A stretch of DNA of 64,000 nt from Flavobacterium poyangense (lineage in GTDB: Bacteria; Bacteroidota; Bacteroidia; Flavobacteriales; Flavobacteriaceae), in NCBI RefSeq assembly GCF_011751075.1, contig NZ_JAALLN010000007.1, forward strand, positions 62,001-126,000. The letters are read 5' to 3'. Positions 51,214 to 60,380 of the stretch are shown in pieces. The translations under genes were made by a program, and so were the position numbers. A model generated the notes under the pieces. That model was given only the letters and a program-made list of their open reading frames with translations. It was not told the origin of the DNA and made no database searches. Positions within the stretch are counted from its first letter, which is position 1, and each line of letters starts with the position of its first letter.

Positions 51214-53019
51214 ATGAAAAAGAAAAATATCATTTTAGGTTTTATAGTTTGTTTTTCAGGCTTTATGTCTGCCCAAAAAACAGAAGGTAGTGGCGTTGTA
51301 AGCTATCCGAATAACAACATAAAGGTAGTTGGAGAGAAGGTATTTTGGTCTGTAAATCCCAAAACAGACAATAACAGTGAGTCTGATTTGCTGACCATAT
51401 ACTACAAAGGACTTTACAACCGTCGTAACAGCTACTTGAGCGGTATTAAAGGAACCATAGATAAACCCGGAGGTTACATCAAAATAGAGGCGCATGCCTA
51501 CGACAGCAAGAGGGAGGGAGGGTTGCAGCTAGCGACAGATGATGATAAGACATTTGTAACCAGACCGATCTATAATGTAGAAATCACTCAAAGCTCCCCA
51601 AATGCATTTTCTAAAACAACAAAAGAGGTGGATTACCTATACTGGGATCGTGGCATGCACTCTCGTAAGGTCCCTACTGATGATATAAAAACATTGGGCG
51701 CCAGATCATTGAGTGCTCTTACGATAAACTGTGGAGGCATGGTTTGGAACTGGCTTAGGGCTTTTAGCCTTGTACGTTCTTCCTGCTCTTTGGAAATAGA
51801 TGATGATAAACTGATACAGTTAGAAAACCAGCCTGTCGTGATAAAAATTACAGTAAAGGACGCTACCCTGTACGATATACGTGTTCCTGCTGTAGCAGAT
51901 AACGAAAATTTGAAGAGCATAATACAAAAAGAGTATCCTTATTTTGTCATCAAAAAAGTAAATATAGAAGTCCTGGAGGCTCCGGAAGACAATAATCCGG
52001 CTAGTTTTTATAAAGATATGGTAAGAAAAGCATTTGATTGGGCTAATAAAGTGTATACAGCCAAAACAGGTATGATGCTGTCGGATGAAGCAGTGGTGTC
52101 GGGTGCGAAAGTTGGTAATGCAAGAATAATTTTCAAAGATATTGCTATCACCATCCGTAAAGGATTAAAGGAGGGCTATGATTCAGCTAACATAATAAAT
52201 CACGGAGTAGATGGCGAAATCGATGTAAGGAGTATTAGTAAACGTGAGATATTCATCAAGTATGTGTCTAAATTAATCCCACCAAAATATAGTAGTTTTG
52301 CTAGTGGACTTACTTTGATAGCAAATGATAAGAAAAATAGCATAACTAAGGTTTTTACACTTTTAAGTTATAATATCCCGGCAGATTTAGACATTTCACC
52401 TGAGCTTCAAAAAAAACTTTCACCCGCTCACGAGTTAGGGCATTATTTTAGACTGAAGCATATTTTTGAAGGTGGCTGTAATGGTCCAAATGATAAAATC
52501 AGCGATACCCCTCCTGCGGAACAAAGTGGAACGCAATTCTATAAAAACTGTATCGCTCCTATTCAATGCGGAGGACATAGAAGATTAATAGAAAATATAA
52601 TGGATTATAGTAATTGCCAATTTATGTTCACCCCGGGCCAGGTTAAAGTAATGAGAAATTCTATTAGAAATGATTATCCTGAATTATATACTACTCAAAG
52701 ATCGACGGATGCCGCTATTAATATAGACCTTAATATTACCGTTAGAGATTTAAGACCCGGTAAAACAGACAGGAGTAAGAGAGAGGCTTCAGGAATAGAA
52801 ACTAAAGAACTGAAAAATAGTATTATATACCCTAATCCTGTAAAGGACGTTTTGAATATTTCCGGTATTGACATCGAAGAATATGTAATTTTTGATGTAA
52901 TGGGAGAGATGACGCAGGCCGGAAGAACCCGTAAAGGGAAGATTGATGTGAGTTCTCTTTATAAAGGATTATATATCATTAGACTAAAGAATACTAATAA
53001 GAAATTTATTAAAGAATAG
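51214..53019 (+). CDS. Secreted M43-like metalloprotease with T9SS sorting domain
   Basis: A 601-residue protein with a signal peptide (residues 1-20, GFMSAQK). The zinc motif is HELGHYFRLKH (residues 406-416), with catalytic E407; the glycine common in HExxHxxGxxH is arginine here. The Met-turn is NIMDYSNC, and nearby cysteines (GGCNGPNDK, KNCIAPIQCGG) match the disulfides of pappalysin-type M43 enzymes. Residues about 535-601 form a T9SS type A domain (IIYPNPVKDVLNISG, GEMTQAGRTRKGKIDVSSLY, KGLYIIRLKN, KKFIKE). It would be exported across the outer membrane and released or anchored at the surface. The long N-terminal region (20-380) is of unknown fold. Confidence 0.88.
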   Translation: MKKKNIILGFIVCFSGFMSAQKTEGSGVVSYPNNNIKVVGEKVFWSVNPKTDNNSESDLLTIYYKGLYNRRNSYLSGIKGTIDKPGGYIKIEAHAYDSKREGGLQLATDDDKTFVTRPIYNVEITQSSPNAFSKTTKEVDYLYWDRGMHSRKVPTDDIKTLGARSLSALTINCGGMVWNWLRAFSLVRSSCSLEIDDDKLIQLENQPVVIKITVKDATLYDIRVPAVADNENLKSIIQKEYPYFVIKKVNIEVLEAPEDNNPASFYKDMVRKAFDWANKVYTAKTGMMLSDEAVVSGAKVGNARIIFKDIAITIRKGLKEGYDSANIINHGVDGEIDVRSISKREIFIKYVSKLIPPKYSSFASGLTLIANDKKNSITKVFTLLSYNIPADLDISPELQKKLSPAHELGHYFRLKHIFEGGCNGPNDKISDTPPAEQSGTQFYKNCIAPIQCGGHRRLIENIMDYSNCQFMFTPGQVKVMRNSIRNDYPELYTTQRSTDAAINIDLNITVRDLRPGKTDRSKREASGIETKELKNSIIYPNPVKDVLNISGIDIEEYVIFDVMGEMTQAGRTRKGKIDVSSLYKGLYIIRLKNTNKKFIKE

Positions 53020-53456
53020 TGATGTTGTTAATCTGGGAGTATTCTATTTGTTTTCCTATACAATGTTTGATAATTCCTGTATTTTATAGATAGAGTTTTG
53101 TTATTGTAACCCGTTGGGTGAAATTATTTGAAGTAAATGAAAATGATCAAATATTAGTTAGTATTATGTAAATCAATATTTTGAAACCGAGAAACAATCG
53201 ATATCGATGTCAAATATAGTTAAAAATTATTCTAAGGTTTTAGAAGTTATAAGCTCTTAGGTATGAATCGGTTTTTAAATCAAGAGTTGGCAGAATCGGT
53301 AAGATGTCTTACTTAGTGGTAGTAGCGTGTAGCCAGAAAGATGAATTTATGTATATTGACAGTGAAAATTCACTTTTCAAATAAAATAATCCAATTATGA
53401 TTTCCAACTTTTAAGCCTGATACATGATTTTACTTTATTCTGATAGTTAAACAACA

Positions 53457-53495
53457 AGAAAGGCTACCCATTACAAGTAGCCTTTCTCTTTTTTA
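53457..53495 (+). terminator. Rho-independent terminator
   Basis: Arms AGAAAGGCTAC (53457-53467) and GTAGCCTTTCT (53477-53487) followed by a T-rich tract. It lies 440 bases after the protease gene with no frame in between, so the protease transcript may have a long 3' end or a separate RNA may end here. Confidence 0.85.
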
Positions 53496-54037
53496 TTCTA
53501 GTTTTAAAAAAAATTGTAATTAAAAAAAAACAGAAATAAAATAATTCGAATCCTTTAAAAGATTAATAGCTTTACAAATTTTAGAAATTACTCTTTTATC
53601 GGGTATGTCTTTAAACAATCAATACATTTATCTTAAAAGCAAAAAATCAAATTCACGGCTCAGCCATTGGTTGTATAGAATAACTTTTGGAAAGTAGGGT
53701 ATTAGTATTTTTTCCTCTTTTCGTATTCATTTTTGTACTAACGAATATACATTTCCAGCATTTAACCTTAGGTGTTACTATTTCCTCCTTGAAGTTTTAA
53801 CAAATGCAAAAATCATTTGCTCATTAATTAAAGGTTTACTAACAAAAACCCTAAAAAAACGAGCGACAAAATTTTTAAATTTTCTCAAAAAAAAGTCATT
53901 TTTTAGGTTAATAAATCAGTGAAAGAAAATCAATCAAATAATAACAAAATAAAATGTATCTTGCTGATTATAAGGGTGTAAAATTAATTATTTTTTTTTA
54001 AAACAAATGTTAAATAGTGTTATTTTTTGTAAGTAAA

Positions 54038-54049
54038 TACCAATTGGTA
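54038..54049 (+). promoter_or_regulatory. TACCAATTGGTA palindrome upstream of menB
   Basis: A perfect 12-base palindrome, with partly symmetric flanks (GTAAA on the left, TTTAC on the right), 107 bases before the menB start. It resembles an operator for a dimeric regulator. Confidence 0.4.
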
Positions 54050-54155
54050 ATATTTACTACGTGTTTTGCTCAACACCAAAAAACAAATAGTGTAGGTAAA
54101 AATGTAAAAATGGTTTATTTTTACACTATAAATTATTAAAATTAAACAAATAGAA

Positions 54156-54989
54156 ATGGATTGGATAACTGCCAGAGAATTTGAAGATATAACCTATAAA
54201 AAATGCAATGGAGTTGCAAGAATTGCTTTCAACAGACCAAATGTTAGAAACGCTTTTCGCCCAAAGACAACTTCAGAATTATACCAGGCTTTTTACGACG
54301 CACAAGAGGATACTTCGATTGGAGTAGTCTTACTTTCTGCAGAAGGACCATCGACTAAAGACGGAGTGTATTCTTTTTGTAGCGGAGGAGATCAGAATGC
54401 TCGCGGACATCAGGGGTATGTAGGCGAAGATGGTCAGCACCGTTTGAATATTCTGGAAGTACAACGTTTGATTCGTTTCATGCCAAAAGTTGTTATTGCC
54501 GTTGTTCCGGGCTGGGCTGTTGGTGGGGGACATAGTTTGCATGTCGTTTGTGATATGACTCTGGCAAGTAAAGAACATGCTATTTTTAAACAAACCGATG
54601 CCGATGTAACCAGTTTTGACGGCGGTTACGGATCGGCGTATCTGGCCAAAATGGTAGGACAGAAAAAAGCGCGTGAGATTTTCTTTTTAGGACGTAATTA
54701 CTCTGCTCAGGAAGCAATGGATATGGGAATGGTAAATGCAGTTATTCCGCATGACGAACTGGAAGATACCGCTTATGAATGGGCACAGGAAATCCTTCAA
54801 AAATCGCCAACCTCTATAAAAATGCTAAAATTCGCCATGAATCTAACAGACGATGGAATGGTAGGACAGCAGGTTTTTGCCGGAGAAGCAACCCGTTTGG
54901 CTTATATGACCGAAGAAGCAAAAGAGGGAAGAAATGCTTTTCTTGAAAAAAGAAAACCAAATTTCGGAGAAAACAAGTGGCTTCCCTAA
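54156..54989 (+). CDS. menB: 1,4-dihydroxy-2-naphthoyl-CoA synthase
   Basis: A 277-residue crotonase-fold enzyme of menaquinone synthesis that closes the second ring of o-succinylbenzoyl-CoA. MenB-type features are present: ARIAFNRPNVRNAFRPKTT, YSFCSGGDQNARGHQGYV, VIAVVPGWAVGGGHSLHVVC and TDADVTSFDGGYGSAYLAKM. The C-terminus (AFLEKRKPNFGENKWLP) is also typical. Length is normal. It is followed after 140 bases by menA in the same direction. Confidence 0.96.
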   Translation: MDWITAREFEDITYKKCNGVARIAFNRPNVRNAFRPKTTSELYQAFYDAQEDTSIGVVLLSAEGPSTKDGVYSFCSGGDQNARGHQGYVGEDGQHRLNILEVQRLIRFMPKVVIAVVPGWAVGGGHSLHVVCDMTLASKEHAIFKQTDADVTSFDGGYGSAYLAKMVGQKKAREIFFLGRNYSAQEAMDMGMVNAVIPHDELEDTAYEWAQEILQKSPTSIKMLKFAMNLTDDGMVGQQVFAGEATRLAYMTEEAKEGRNAFLEKRKPNFGENKWLP

Positions 54990-54999
54990 AGATATTGTA

Positions 55000-55125
55000 G
55001 ATTTTAGATTGTTGATTTTTTAAGTCTTAAAATATTGCCTCAGTCACAATCTATAATCTGAAATGTTAAACAAAAAAATGATTTGAGTTAAGAATCTAAA
55101 ATCTAAACTCAAAAATCTAAAATTA
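55000..55125. repeat. AATCTAAA-type repeats between menB and menA
   Basis: Multiple copies of ATTTTAGATT / AATCTAAAATCTAAA in both orientations occupy the gap between menB and menA. It forms several alternative stems and has no coding content. Confidence 0.6.
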
Positions 55126-55132
55126 AATAAGA

Positions 55133-56095
55133 ATGAAACATTGGATTGAAGCCGCAAGATTACGCACGTTGCCATTATCAGTTTCCGGAATTATAGTTGG
55201 AAGTATTTATGCGCTATCCAACCCAACCGAAACCATAAATACACCAACAGAAGTATTTAGTTGGAAAATTTTAGGTTTTGCACTTTTAACAACACTTGGT
55301 TTACAGGTTTTATCCAACTTCGCAAACGATTATGGCGATGGAGTAAAAGGTACGGACAATGAAGATAGGGTAGGTCCGAAAAGAGCGATTCAGAGTGGTG
55401 TTATTACACCTCAGGAAATGAAAAAAGCGATCATAATTACTTCAATTTTAACTTTATTATCTGCTATTACTTTAATTTATTTTGCTTTTGGTGAGTCGAA
55501 TTTTGGATATTCGATCTTTTTTCTTTTACTGGGAATTGCTGCTATAGCTTCAGCTATTCGTTACACAGTAGGAAATTCGGCATATGGATACAAAGGTTTT
55601 GGTGATGTATTTGTTTTTGTCTTTTTCGGATTAGTAAGTACGCTAGGGGTTAATTTTTTGTATTCTAAAGAAGTAGATCCGCTTTTGATTCTGCCGGCTG
55701 TTTCAATTGGTTTGTTGAGTGTCGGAGTTTTAAACCTGAACAATATGCGTGATGAAGAATCAGATCGAAAATCAGGTAAGAATACTATTGTAGTTCAAAT
55801 GGGAGGTAAAAAAGCCAAAAAGTATCATTTTGCATTGATTGTGACAGCAATGATTCTAGTGGTGGCTTTTGCTGTTTTAAGCGATTATCGTTTTGATCAG
55901 TATTTGTTTTTGCTGGCTTATATACCTTTAACAAAACATTTGATTACAGTTGCTAAAAATCAGGAACCTAAATTATTAGATCCGGAATTGAAGAAATTGG
56001 CATTGAGTACATTCCTTCTTTCAATTTTATTGACGGTGTGTATGATTTCTTTAATTTCAGACATTATCGTTAATCTCTTCTTAGGAGGAAGATAA
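55133..56095 (+). CDS. menA: 1,4-dihydroxy-2-naphthoate polyprenyltransferase
   Basis: A 320-residue UbiA-superfamily membrane enzyme that prenylates dihydroxynaphthoate. It starts MKHWIEAARLRTLPLSVSGI, and the first Asp-rich motif is NFANDYGDGVKGTD followed by VGPKRAIQSG. The second is NNMRDEESDRKSGKNT. About nine hydrophobic segments are visible. Length and order match MenA. It lies 29 bases before the UPF0173 gene. Confidence 0.96.
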   Translation: MKHWIEAARLRTLPLSVSGIIVGSIYALSNPTETINTPTEVFSWKILGFALLTTLGLQVLSNFANDYGDGVKGTDNEDRVGPKRAIQSGVITPQEMKKAIIITSILTLLSAITLIYFAFGESNFGYSIFFLLLGIAAIASAIRYTVGNSAYGYKGFGDVFVFVFFGLVSTLGVNFLYSKEVDPLLILPAVSIGLLSVGVLNLNNMRDEESDRKSGKNTIVVQMGGKKAKKYHFALIVTAMILVVAFAVLSDYRFDQYLFLLAYIPLTKHLITVAKNQEPKLLDPELKKLALSTFLLSILLTVCMISLISDIIVNLFLGGR

Positions 56096-56124
56096 AAGAA
56101 GTTCAATTTAAAACGTTTACAAAA

Positions 56125-56802
56125 ATGAAAATTACTTTTTACGGGCATGCATCTTTAGGAATTGAAGTCGGAGGAAAGCACATCATTGTTGATCCTTTTA
56201 TTAGCGCTAATCCGCAAGCATCAAATATTGACATCAATACCTTAAAAGCTGATTATATACTCTTAACACACGCACATGGCGATCACGTTTTAGATGTTGA
56301 AGCTATTGCTAAACGAACCAATGCAGTTATTGTTTCGAATGCAGAAATAACAGATTATTATTCCAAATTAGGTTTTACAGCCCATCCGATGAATCACGGA
56401 GGAAGCTGGAAGTTTGATTTCGGTAAAGTAAAATATGTGAGTGCTATTCATTCGAGTTCTTTTCCGGATAGAAGTAATGGTGGAAATCCCGGAGGTTTTG
56501 TAATTGAAGGCGAGCATAAAAACATCTATATCGCCGGAGATACTGCACTTACAATGGACATGAAATTAATTCCGCTACGAACCAAATTGGATTTGGCAAT
56601 ACTTCCAATCGGAAATAATTTCACGATGGATGTAGAGGACGCCATAATTGCATCAGACTTTGTAGAATGCGATAAAATTTTGGGTTATCATTTTGATACG
56701 TTCGGTTATATTGAAATCGATCACGAAGAAGCGATTCGCAAATTCTTCGGTAAAGGCAAAGATTTAATGCTCCTTGAAATCGGAGAATCAATCGAATTGT
56801 AA
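56125..56802 (+). CDS. UPF0173-type metal-dependent hydrolase
   Basis: A 225-residue metallo-beta-lactamase-fold protein. LTHAHGDHVLD supplies the metal ligands H49, H51, D53 and H54; MNHGGSW, IAGDTALTMDM and ILGYHFDTFG add the others. The family is UPF0173 (YtkL-like), of uncertain substrate. It often accompanies menaquinone genes in Flavobacteriia and lies 29 bases after menA, so it likely shares the transcript. Confidence 0.9.
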   Translation: MKITFYGHASLGIEVGGKHIIVDPFISANPQASNIDINTLKADYILLTHAHGDHVLDVEAIAKRTNAVIVSNAEITDYYSKLGFTAHPMNHGGSWKFDFGKVKYVSAIHSSSFPDRSNGGNPGGFVIEGEHKNIYIAGDTALTMDMKLIPLRTKLDLAILPIGNNFTMDVEDAIIASDFVECDKILGYHFDTFGYIEIDHEEAIRKFFGKGKDLMLLEIGESIEL

Positions 56803-56945
56803 AAGATAGTATTACTTATCATTTGTAAGTACAAAAAATCACAATCGAAAATTTATTCAAACCCGTTGGGTATTATTAATTCAAGTTACTAGTTGATTAT
56901 TTTGTTTAATTGCATTCAGAAGACAAATAAGGGAAGTTTTATTTG

Positions 56946-57075
56946 AATTGCCTCCAGTTTTAACTGGAGCTATTTTAGAAAGCTACAAAGGCTTTAGCCG
57001 AAGCTTCAAAAGATTGGGCTAAAGCCTCTTTATCACTAATCAATTCTTACCTCCAGTTAAAACTGGAGGCAATTG
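56946..57075. repeat. GGCTTTAGCCGAA/CTCCAGT-family palindrome (best copy)
   Basis: An almost complete nested palindrome. Outer arms AATTGCCTCCAGTTTTAACTG at the left and its inverse CCAGTTAAAACTGGAGGCAAT at the right; inner arms AGGCTTTAGCC and GGCTAAAGCCT. Related copies at 22458-22702 and 40990-41083. Confidence 0.85.
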
Positions 57076-57135
57076 ATATCGTCTTTTAAAAGTGATTTTT
57101 TTCTTTTTTAATTAAAAACTTGAATTAATTTAATA

Positions 57136-57302
57136 AACACATAGAGACATAGTTTTGATAAAAAAGACGTAGTCTTCATTCATTTAAAATTTCAATTGTC
57201 AGTCTTAGCGAAGTCGAAGACCTCATAATTTGACTATGTGACAGAAATGAGCTTCTTTTTTGAATTTTTTTTCAAAAGTAAAACCTATGTTTCTATATGT
57301 TA
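57136..57302. repeat. ACACATAGAAA-family palindromic repeat (second full copy)
   Basis: Left end AACACATAGAGACATAG, right end CTATGTTTCTATATGTTA. Its centre (GCGAAGTCGAAGACCTCATAA) is shared with 20771-20872. The same terminal repeats bound the element at 10388-10527. Confidence 0.7.
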
Positions 57303-57368
57303 ATAATAATTTTTACAACCCGATCGAAAGTAATTGCAGCAAGCATATTTATTCAATTAAAATAATAA

Positions 57369-57893
57369 ATGGATAGTACAAAATACACATGTGAATGTTG
57401 TGGAGAACAACACGAAGGTTGGCCGGCACTCACCTATATTTCACCCGATAATTATTCATGGCTTTCTGACAACGAGAAAGATGAAATCGCTTTAATTGAT
57501 GAAGATTTTTGCGTTATTAAACGTCCCGATCATGTGGGCAGATTTATACGTTGCGTGTTATTTCAAGAGGTCAATGATCATTGCGAAGATTTGGAATACG
57601 GGCTTTGGGTTTCTCTAAGCGAAAAAAGTTTTCAGGATTATTTGGATAATTTTGACAACAAGGAACATGAAACGCAGTATTTTGGGTGGCTGAGCAATGG
57701 TTTAAAAGGCTATACTTTTTCAGAAAGTGTTCCGACAACTGTAGTAACTCAAAGAGGAAATAACAGACCGGTAATTTTCCCGCATAAAGAGTATGACCAT
57801 CCTTTTGTTAAAGATTTTTACGAAGGGATTACAAAAACAGAAGCAGAGAATAGAATTCAGGATATGATTAATACCAGTAAGCAAAATGCTTAA
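57369..57893 (+). CDS. DUF2199-family protein
   Basis: A 174-residue cytoplasmic protein. It begins with a cysteine-rich element (YTCECCGEQHEGWPALTYIS; C8, C10 and C11) and then has the DUF2199 pattern EDFCVIKRPDHVGRFIRCVL, YGLWVSLSEKSFQDYLDNF and YFGWLSNGLKGY. Function is unknown for the family. The next gene overlaps its end by 8 bases, indicating cotranscription. Confidence 0.88.
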   Translation: MDSTKYTCECCGEQHEGWPALTYISPDNYSWLSDNEKDEIALIDEDFCVIKRPDHVGRFIRCVLFQEVNDHCEDLEYGLWVSLSEKSFQDYLDNFDNKEHETQYFGWLSNGLKGYTFSESVPTTVVTQRGNNRPVIFPHKEYDHPFVKDFYEGITKTEAENRIQDMINTSKQNA

Positions 57894-59103
57894 GATGATG
57901 ACTTTAAAAAAAATAGTGTTGGTTGTTTTAGGGTGCTTTTTTAGCAATATCTACGCGCAAAAAGACGGATATTGGGACAAAGAGAGAGCAACCACAAAAG
58001 AATTTTTAGTTTCTGCCGGTGATCGATTCACGGTAAACACAGAAGATTTCCCAGTTGGAACTACCGAAGTAGTATACAGAATTACACTTTTAGACAAAAA
58101 TCAAGAAATGGCAAATAGTTTGGTTTCGTTGCTAAAAGCCATACCGGATCCTTACGGAATCGGACAAGGCTCAGCAGGTGCCGTTTTTTTAATGTCAAAA
58201 ATTTCCGGTGATGATCAATGTACCTATTCCATTTTTACTTCAAATGAAAACGCAAAAAAGTATGTAACTGATGGGAAAACGAGTACCGCCTGTTTCGCAC
58301 AGGTACAGCCGGTTAGCAAAGACGCAAAACGTCTTTCCTTAGACAAATCCTCTTGCTTAAAAGAAAATACGACTACAATCTGGTTTGGTTTTGAAAGTAA
58401 AAATTGGATTTTAAGTCAAAAAGTAGTTTTAGAAGTGGTGCCTTGGGTCGACACAAAACTCAATCGCGGTTGGAATCAGGACAATAAAAATGAAATTATC
58501 AGTTCATGCAAAACCTCTACAATGGCTCAGAAAATGGCCAATTCGGATGATTTTTGCGTTTGTATTCTGAATAAAATAATGAAGCAATATCGCTATTCTG
58601 AATTTCAAAAGCTGTTGCCGATCGAAAGAAGTAAAGTATATAAAGACTTTGGAGCTGCCTGTTTTAATGACGTCGCTATTTCTAAAAACGTATACAATGA
58701 TTTACACAAACAGATTGCTTCTTTAATCAAACAACAAAAGTACAATGAAGCTATTCCAAAATTAAGTACTATAATCAATGATGGAAAAGCAACTGCATTA
58801 GATTATGCCTCAATTGGATACTGCTATATTTTGACAAAACAGTACGCAAAGGCGGTTAAGTTCCTGAAAGAAGGCGAAAAAGTAGACGATACAGAGCTAT
58901 TGGTAAAACTTAATCTTGCACACGTATATCTTTTGAGCGACGATTACAGTGCAGCAAAAGCGATCTACAAGAAGTATCAGAATCAGAATGTAACAGACAG
59001 TCTAAGCTGGACAGACAGAACAAAATTAGATTTTGCTTCTTTCCAGAAAGCCGGTATTAAATCTGAAGATTACGACAGGATTTTAAAACTCTTAGAGCAT
59101 TAA
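57886..59103 (+). CDS. Secreted TPR-containing protein
   Basis: About 405 residues. A signal peptide (KKIVLVVLGCFFSNIYAQ) is followed by a beta-rich domain (about 30-195) with an internal CAQVQ and SCKTS cysteine pair. The C-terminal part (about 275-400) has TPR-like helices: QKYNEAIPKLSTIINDGKAT, DYASIGYCYILTKQYAKAVK, LVKLNLAHVYLLSDDYSAAK. No enzyme motif is visible. It overlaps the DUF2199 gene, suggesting a functional pair of unknown role. Alternative ATGs at 57895 and 57898 would still give a signal peptide. Confidence 0.75.
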   Translation: MLKMMTLKKIVLVVLGCFFSNIYAQKDGYWDKERATTKEFLVSAGDRFTVNTEDFPVGTTEVVYRITLLDKNQEMANSLVSLLKAIPDPYGIGQGSAGAVFLMSKISGDDQCTYSIFTSNENAKKYVTDGKTSTACFAQVQPVSKDAKRLSLDKSSCLKENTTTIWFGFESKNWILSQKVVLEVVPWVDTKLNRGWNQDNKNEIISSCKTSTMAQKMANSDDFCVCILNKIMKQYRYSEFQKLLPIERSKVYKDFGAACFNDVAISKNVYNDLHKQIASLIKQQKYNEAIPKLSTIINDGKATALDYASIGYCYILTKQYAKAVKFLKEGEKVDDTELLVKLNLAHVYLLSDDYSAAKAIYKKYQNQNVTDSLSWTDRTKLDFASFQKAGIKSEDYDRILKLLEH

Positions 59104-59110
59104 AAAAAAT

Positions 59111-59290
59111 GAAACATATAAGTGATATAAGAAAATACAAGCTTGGCTTTTGGCTAACATTTGAAGCAGTAACAGCATTTAAAAGCCAAGATTTAAAAGC
59201 CTTTTAATCACTAAAAAATCACCATATAAGAAGATACAAGGTAAATTTTCCGCAACAGTAAAATGAACTCACATAACTTATATGGTTTAA
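59111..59290. repeat. CATATAAGT-type inverted repeat region before menC
   Basis: CATATAAGTGATATAAGAAAA near 59115 is partly inverted at the right as CACATAACTTATATGG (59269-59285), with another ACCATATAAGAAGATACAAGG copy at 59221. A 32-codon frame at 59109 lies in this and is not considered a gene. Confidence 0.5.
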
Positions 59291-59303
59291 AACACACACA
59301 GTA

Positions 59304-60350
59304 TTGAAAGCCACCTACCACAAATACATGCTCGAGTTCAAACGTCCGTCAGGAACCTCAAGAGGTATTATGACCGAAAAAGAAACCTGGTTTATTGTTT
59401 TGGAAGAAAACGGTAAAAAAGGAATCGGGGAGTGCGGAATTTTAAGAGGCCTTAGCGCTGACGATCGTGAGGATTATGAAGAAAAATTAAGTTGGGCTTG
59501 CCAAAATATTCACTTGGGCGAAACAAAACTTTGGGAAGCTTTACTGGAATTTCCCTCCATACAATTCGGTATAGAAATGGCATTTTTGTCGCTTAAAAGC
59601 GATAATCCATACGTGTTATTCCCTTCTGATTTTACCAATAACACAAAGTCAATACCGATAAACGGACTGGTTTGGATGGGTGAACCGTCTTTTATGAAGC
59701 AGCAAATTGAAGAAAAACTGGCTGACGGCTTTAAATGCATAAAACTTAAAATAGGAGCCATTGATTTTGAAAAAGAATTAGAGTTGTTGCAGTTTATTCG
59801 AAGTCATTTTTCTGCAGAACAAATCGAAATCAGAGTTGATGCCAATGGTGCTTTTGCATTAAGTGAAGCTTTAGATAAACTAGAGCAGCTTGATAAATTT
59901 CAACTACATAGCATTGAGCAGCCCATTAAGAAGGGAAACGCTATAGCTATGGCTGATTTATGTAAAGAATCACCCTTTCCAATTGCTCTGGACGAAGAAC
60001 TGATAGGCGTGTTTTCAGCAGAAGAAAAAGAAAAGCTGCTACAAAGCATCAAACCACAATACATTATTCTTAAACCAAGTTTTATTGGCGGTTTTAGAGG
60101 AACTAAAGAGTGGATTGATTTAGCAAATCGTTACCATATTGGCTGGTGGATAACATCAGCTTTAGAAAGTAATATTGGACTAAACGCAATCTCACAATGG
60201 ACGTTTTTGCAAAACTCAGAAATGCCACAAGGTTTGGGAACCGGTGCGTTATATACCAATAATTTTGATTGTCCTCTTGAAGTTTCTGACGGTCAATTAT
60301 GGTACAATAAGGCTAAGGACTGGTCATCTGATTTTTTTGACAAAGCATAA
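59304..60350 (+). CDS. menC: o-Succinylbenzoate synthase
   Basis: A 348-residue enolase-superfamily enzyme of menaquinone synthesis that dehydrates SHCHC to o-succinylbenzoate. Catalytic residues are visible: K147/K149 (IKLKIG), metal ligands D179 (RVDANG), E205 (SIEQP) and D230 (ALDEEL), and K257 (ILKPSFIGG). The start is TTG at 59304; the following MKATYHKYMLEFKRPSGTSR is the expected MenC beginning, and the next ATG would cut it off, so the rare start is well supported. Dipeptide epimerase is the main alternative, but the men gene context favours MenC. Confidence 0.9.
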   Translation: MKATYHKYMLEFKRPSGTSRGIMTEKETWFIVLEENGKKGIGECGILRGLSADDREDYEEKLSWACQNIHLGETKLWEALLEFPSIQFGIEMAFLSLKSDNPYVLFPSDFTNNTKSIPINGLVWMGEPSFMKQQIEEKLADGFKCIKLKIGAIDFEKELELLQFIRSHFSAEQIEIRVDANGAFALSEALDKLEQLDKFQLHSIEQPIKKGNAIAMADLCKESPFPIALDEELIGVFSAEEKEKLLQSIKPQYIILKPSFIGGFRGTKEWIDLANRYHIGWWITSALESNIGLNAISQWTFLQNSEMPQGLGTGALYTNNFDCPLEVSDGQLWYNKAKDWSSDFFDKA

Positions 60351-60351
60351 A

Positions 60352-60380
60352 AAAAACTGGTTTTCGGCCAGTTTTTTTTC
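60352..60380 (+). terminator. Rho-independent terminator after menC
   Basis: AAAAACTGG-TTTTCGG-CCAGTTTTT followed by further T residues, directly after the menC stop codon. Confidence 0.92.

Larger units (their letters stand above)
53020..54155. other. Long noncoding stretch before menB
   Basis: About 1.1 kb without a credible gene, AT-rich throughout. It contains the terminator at 53457-53495 and a palindrome at 54038-54049. I find no tRNA or recognised RNA element. Confidence 0.5.

Noticed and set aside
59109..59207. 32-codon frame beginning ATGAAACATATAAGT
   Set aside because: It lies within a repeated, inverted CATATAAGT region with no clear translation signal; treated as repeat.
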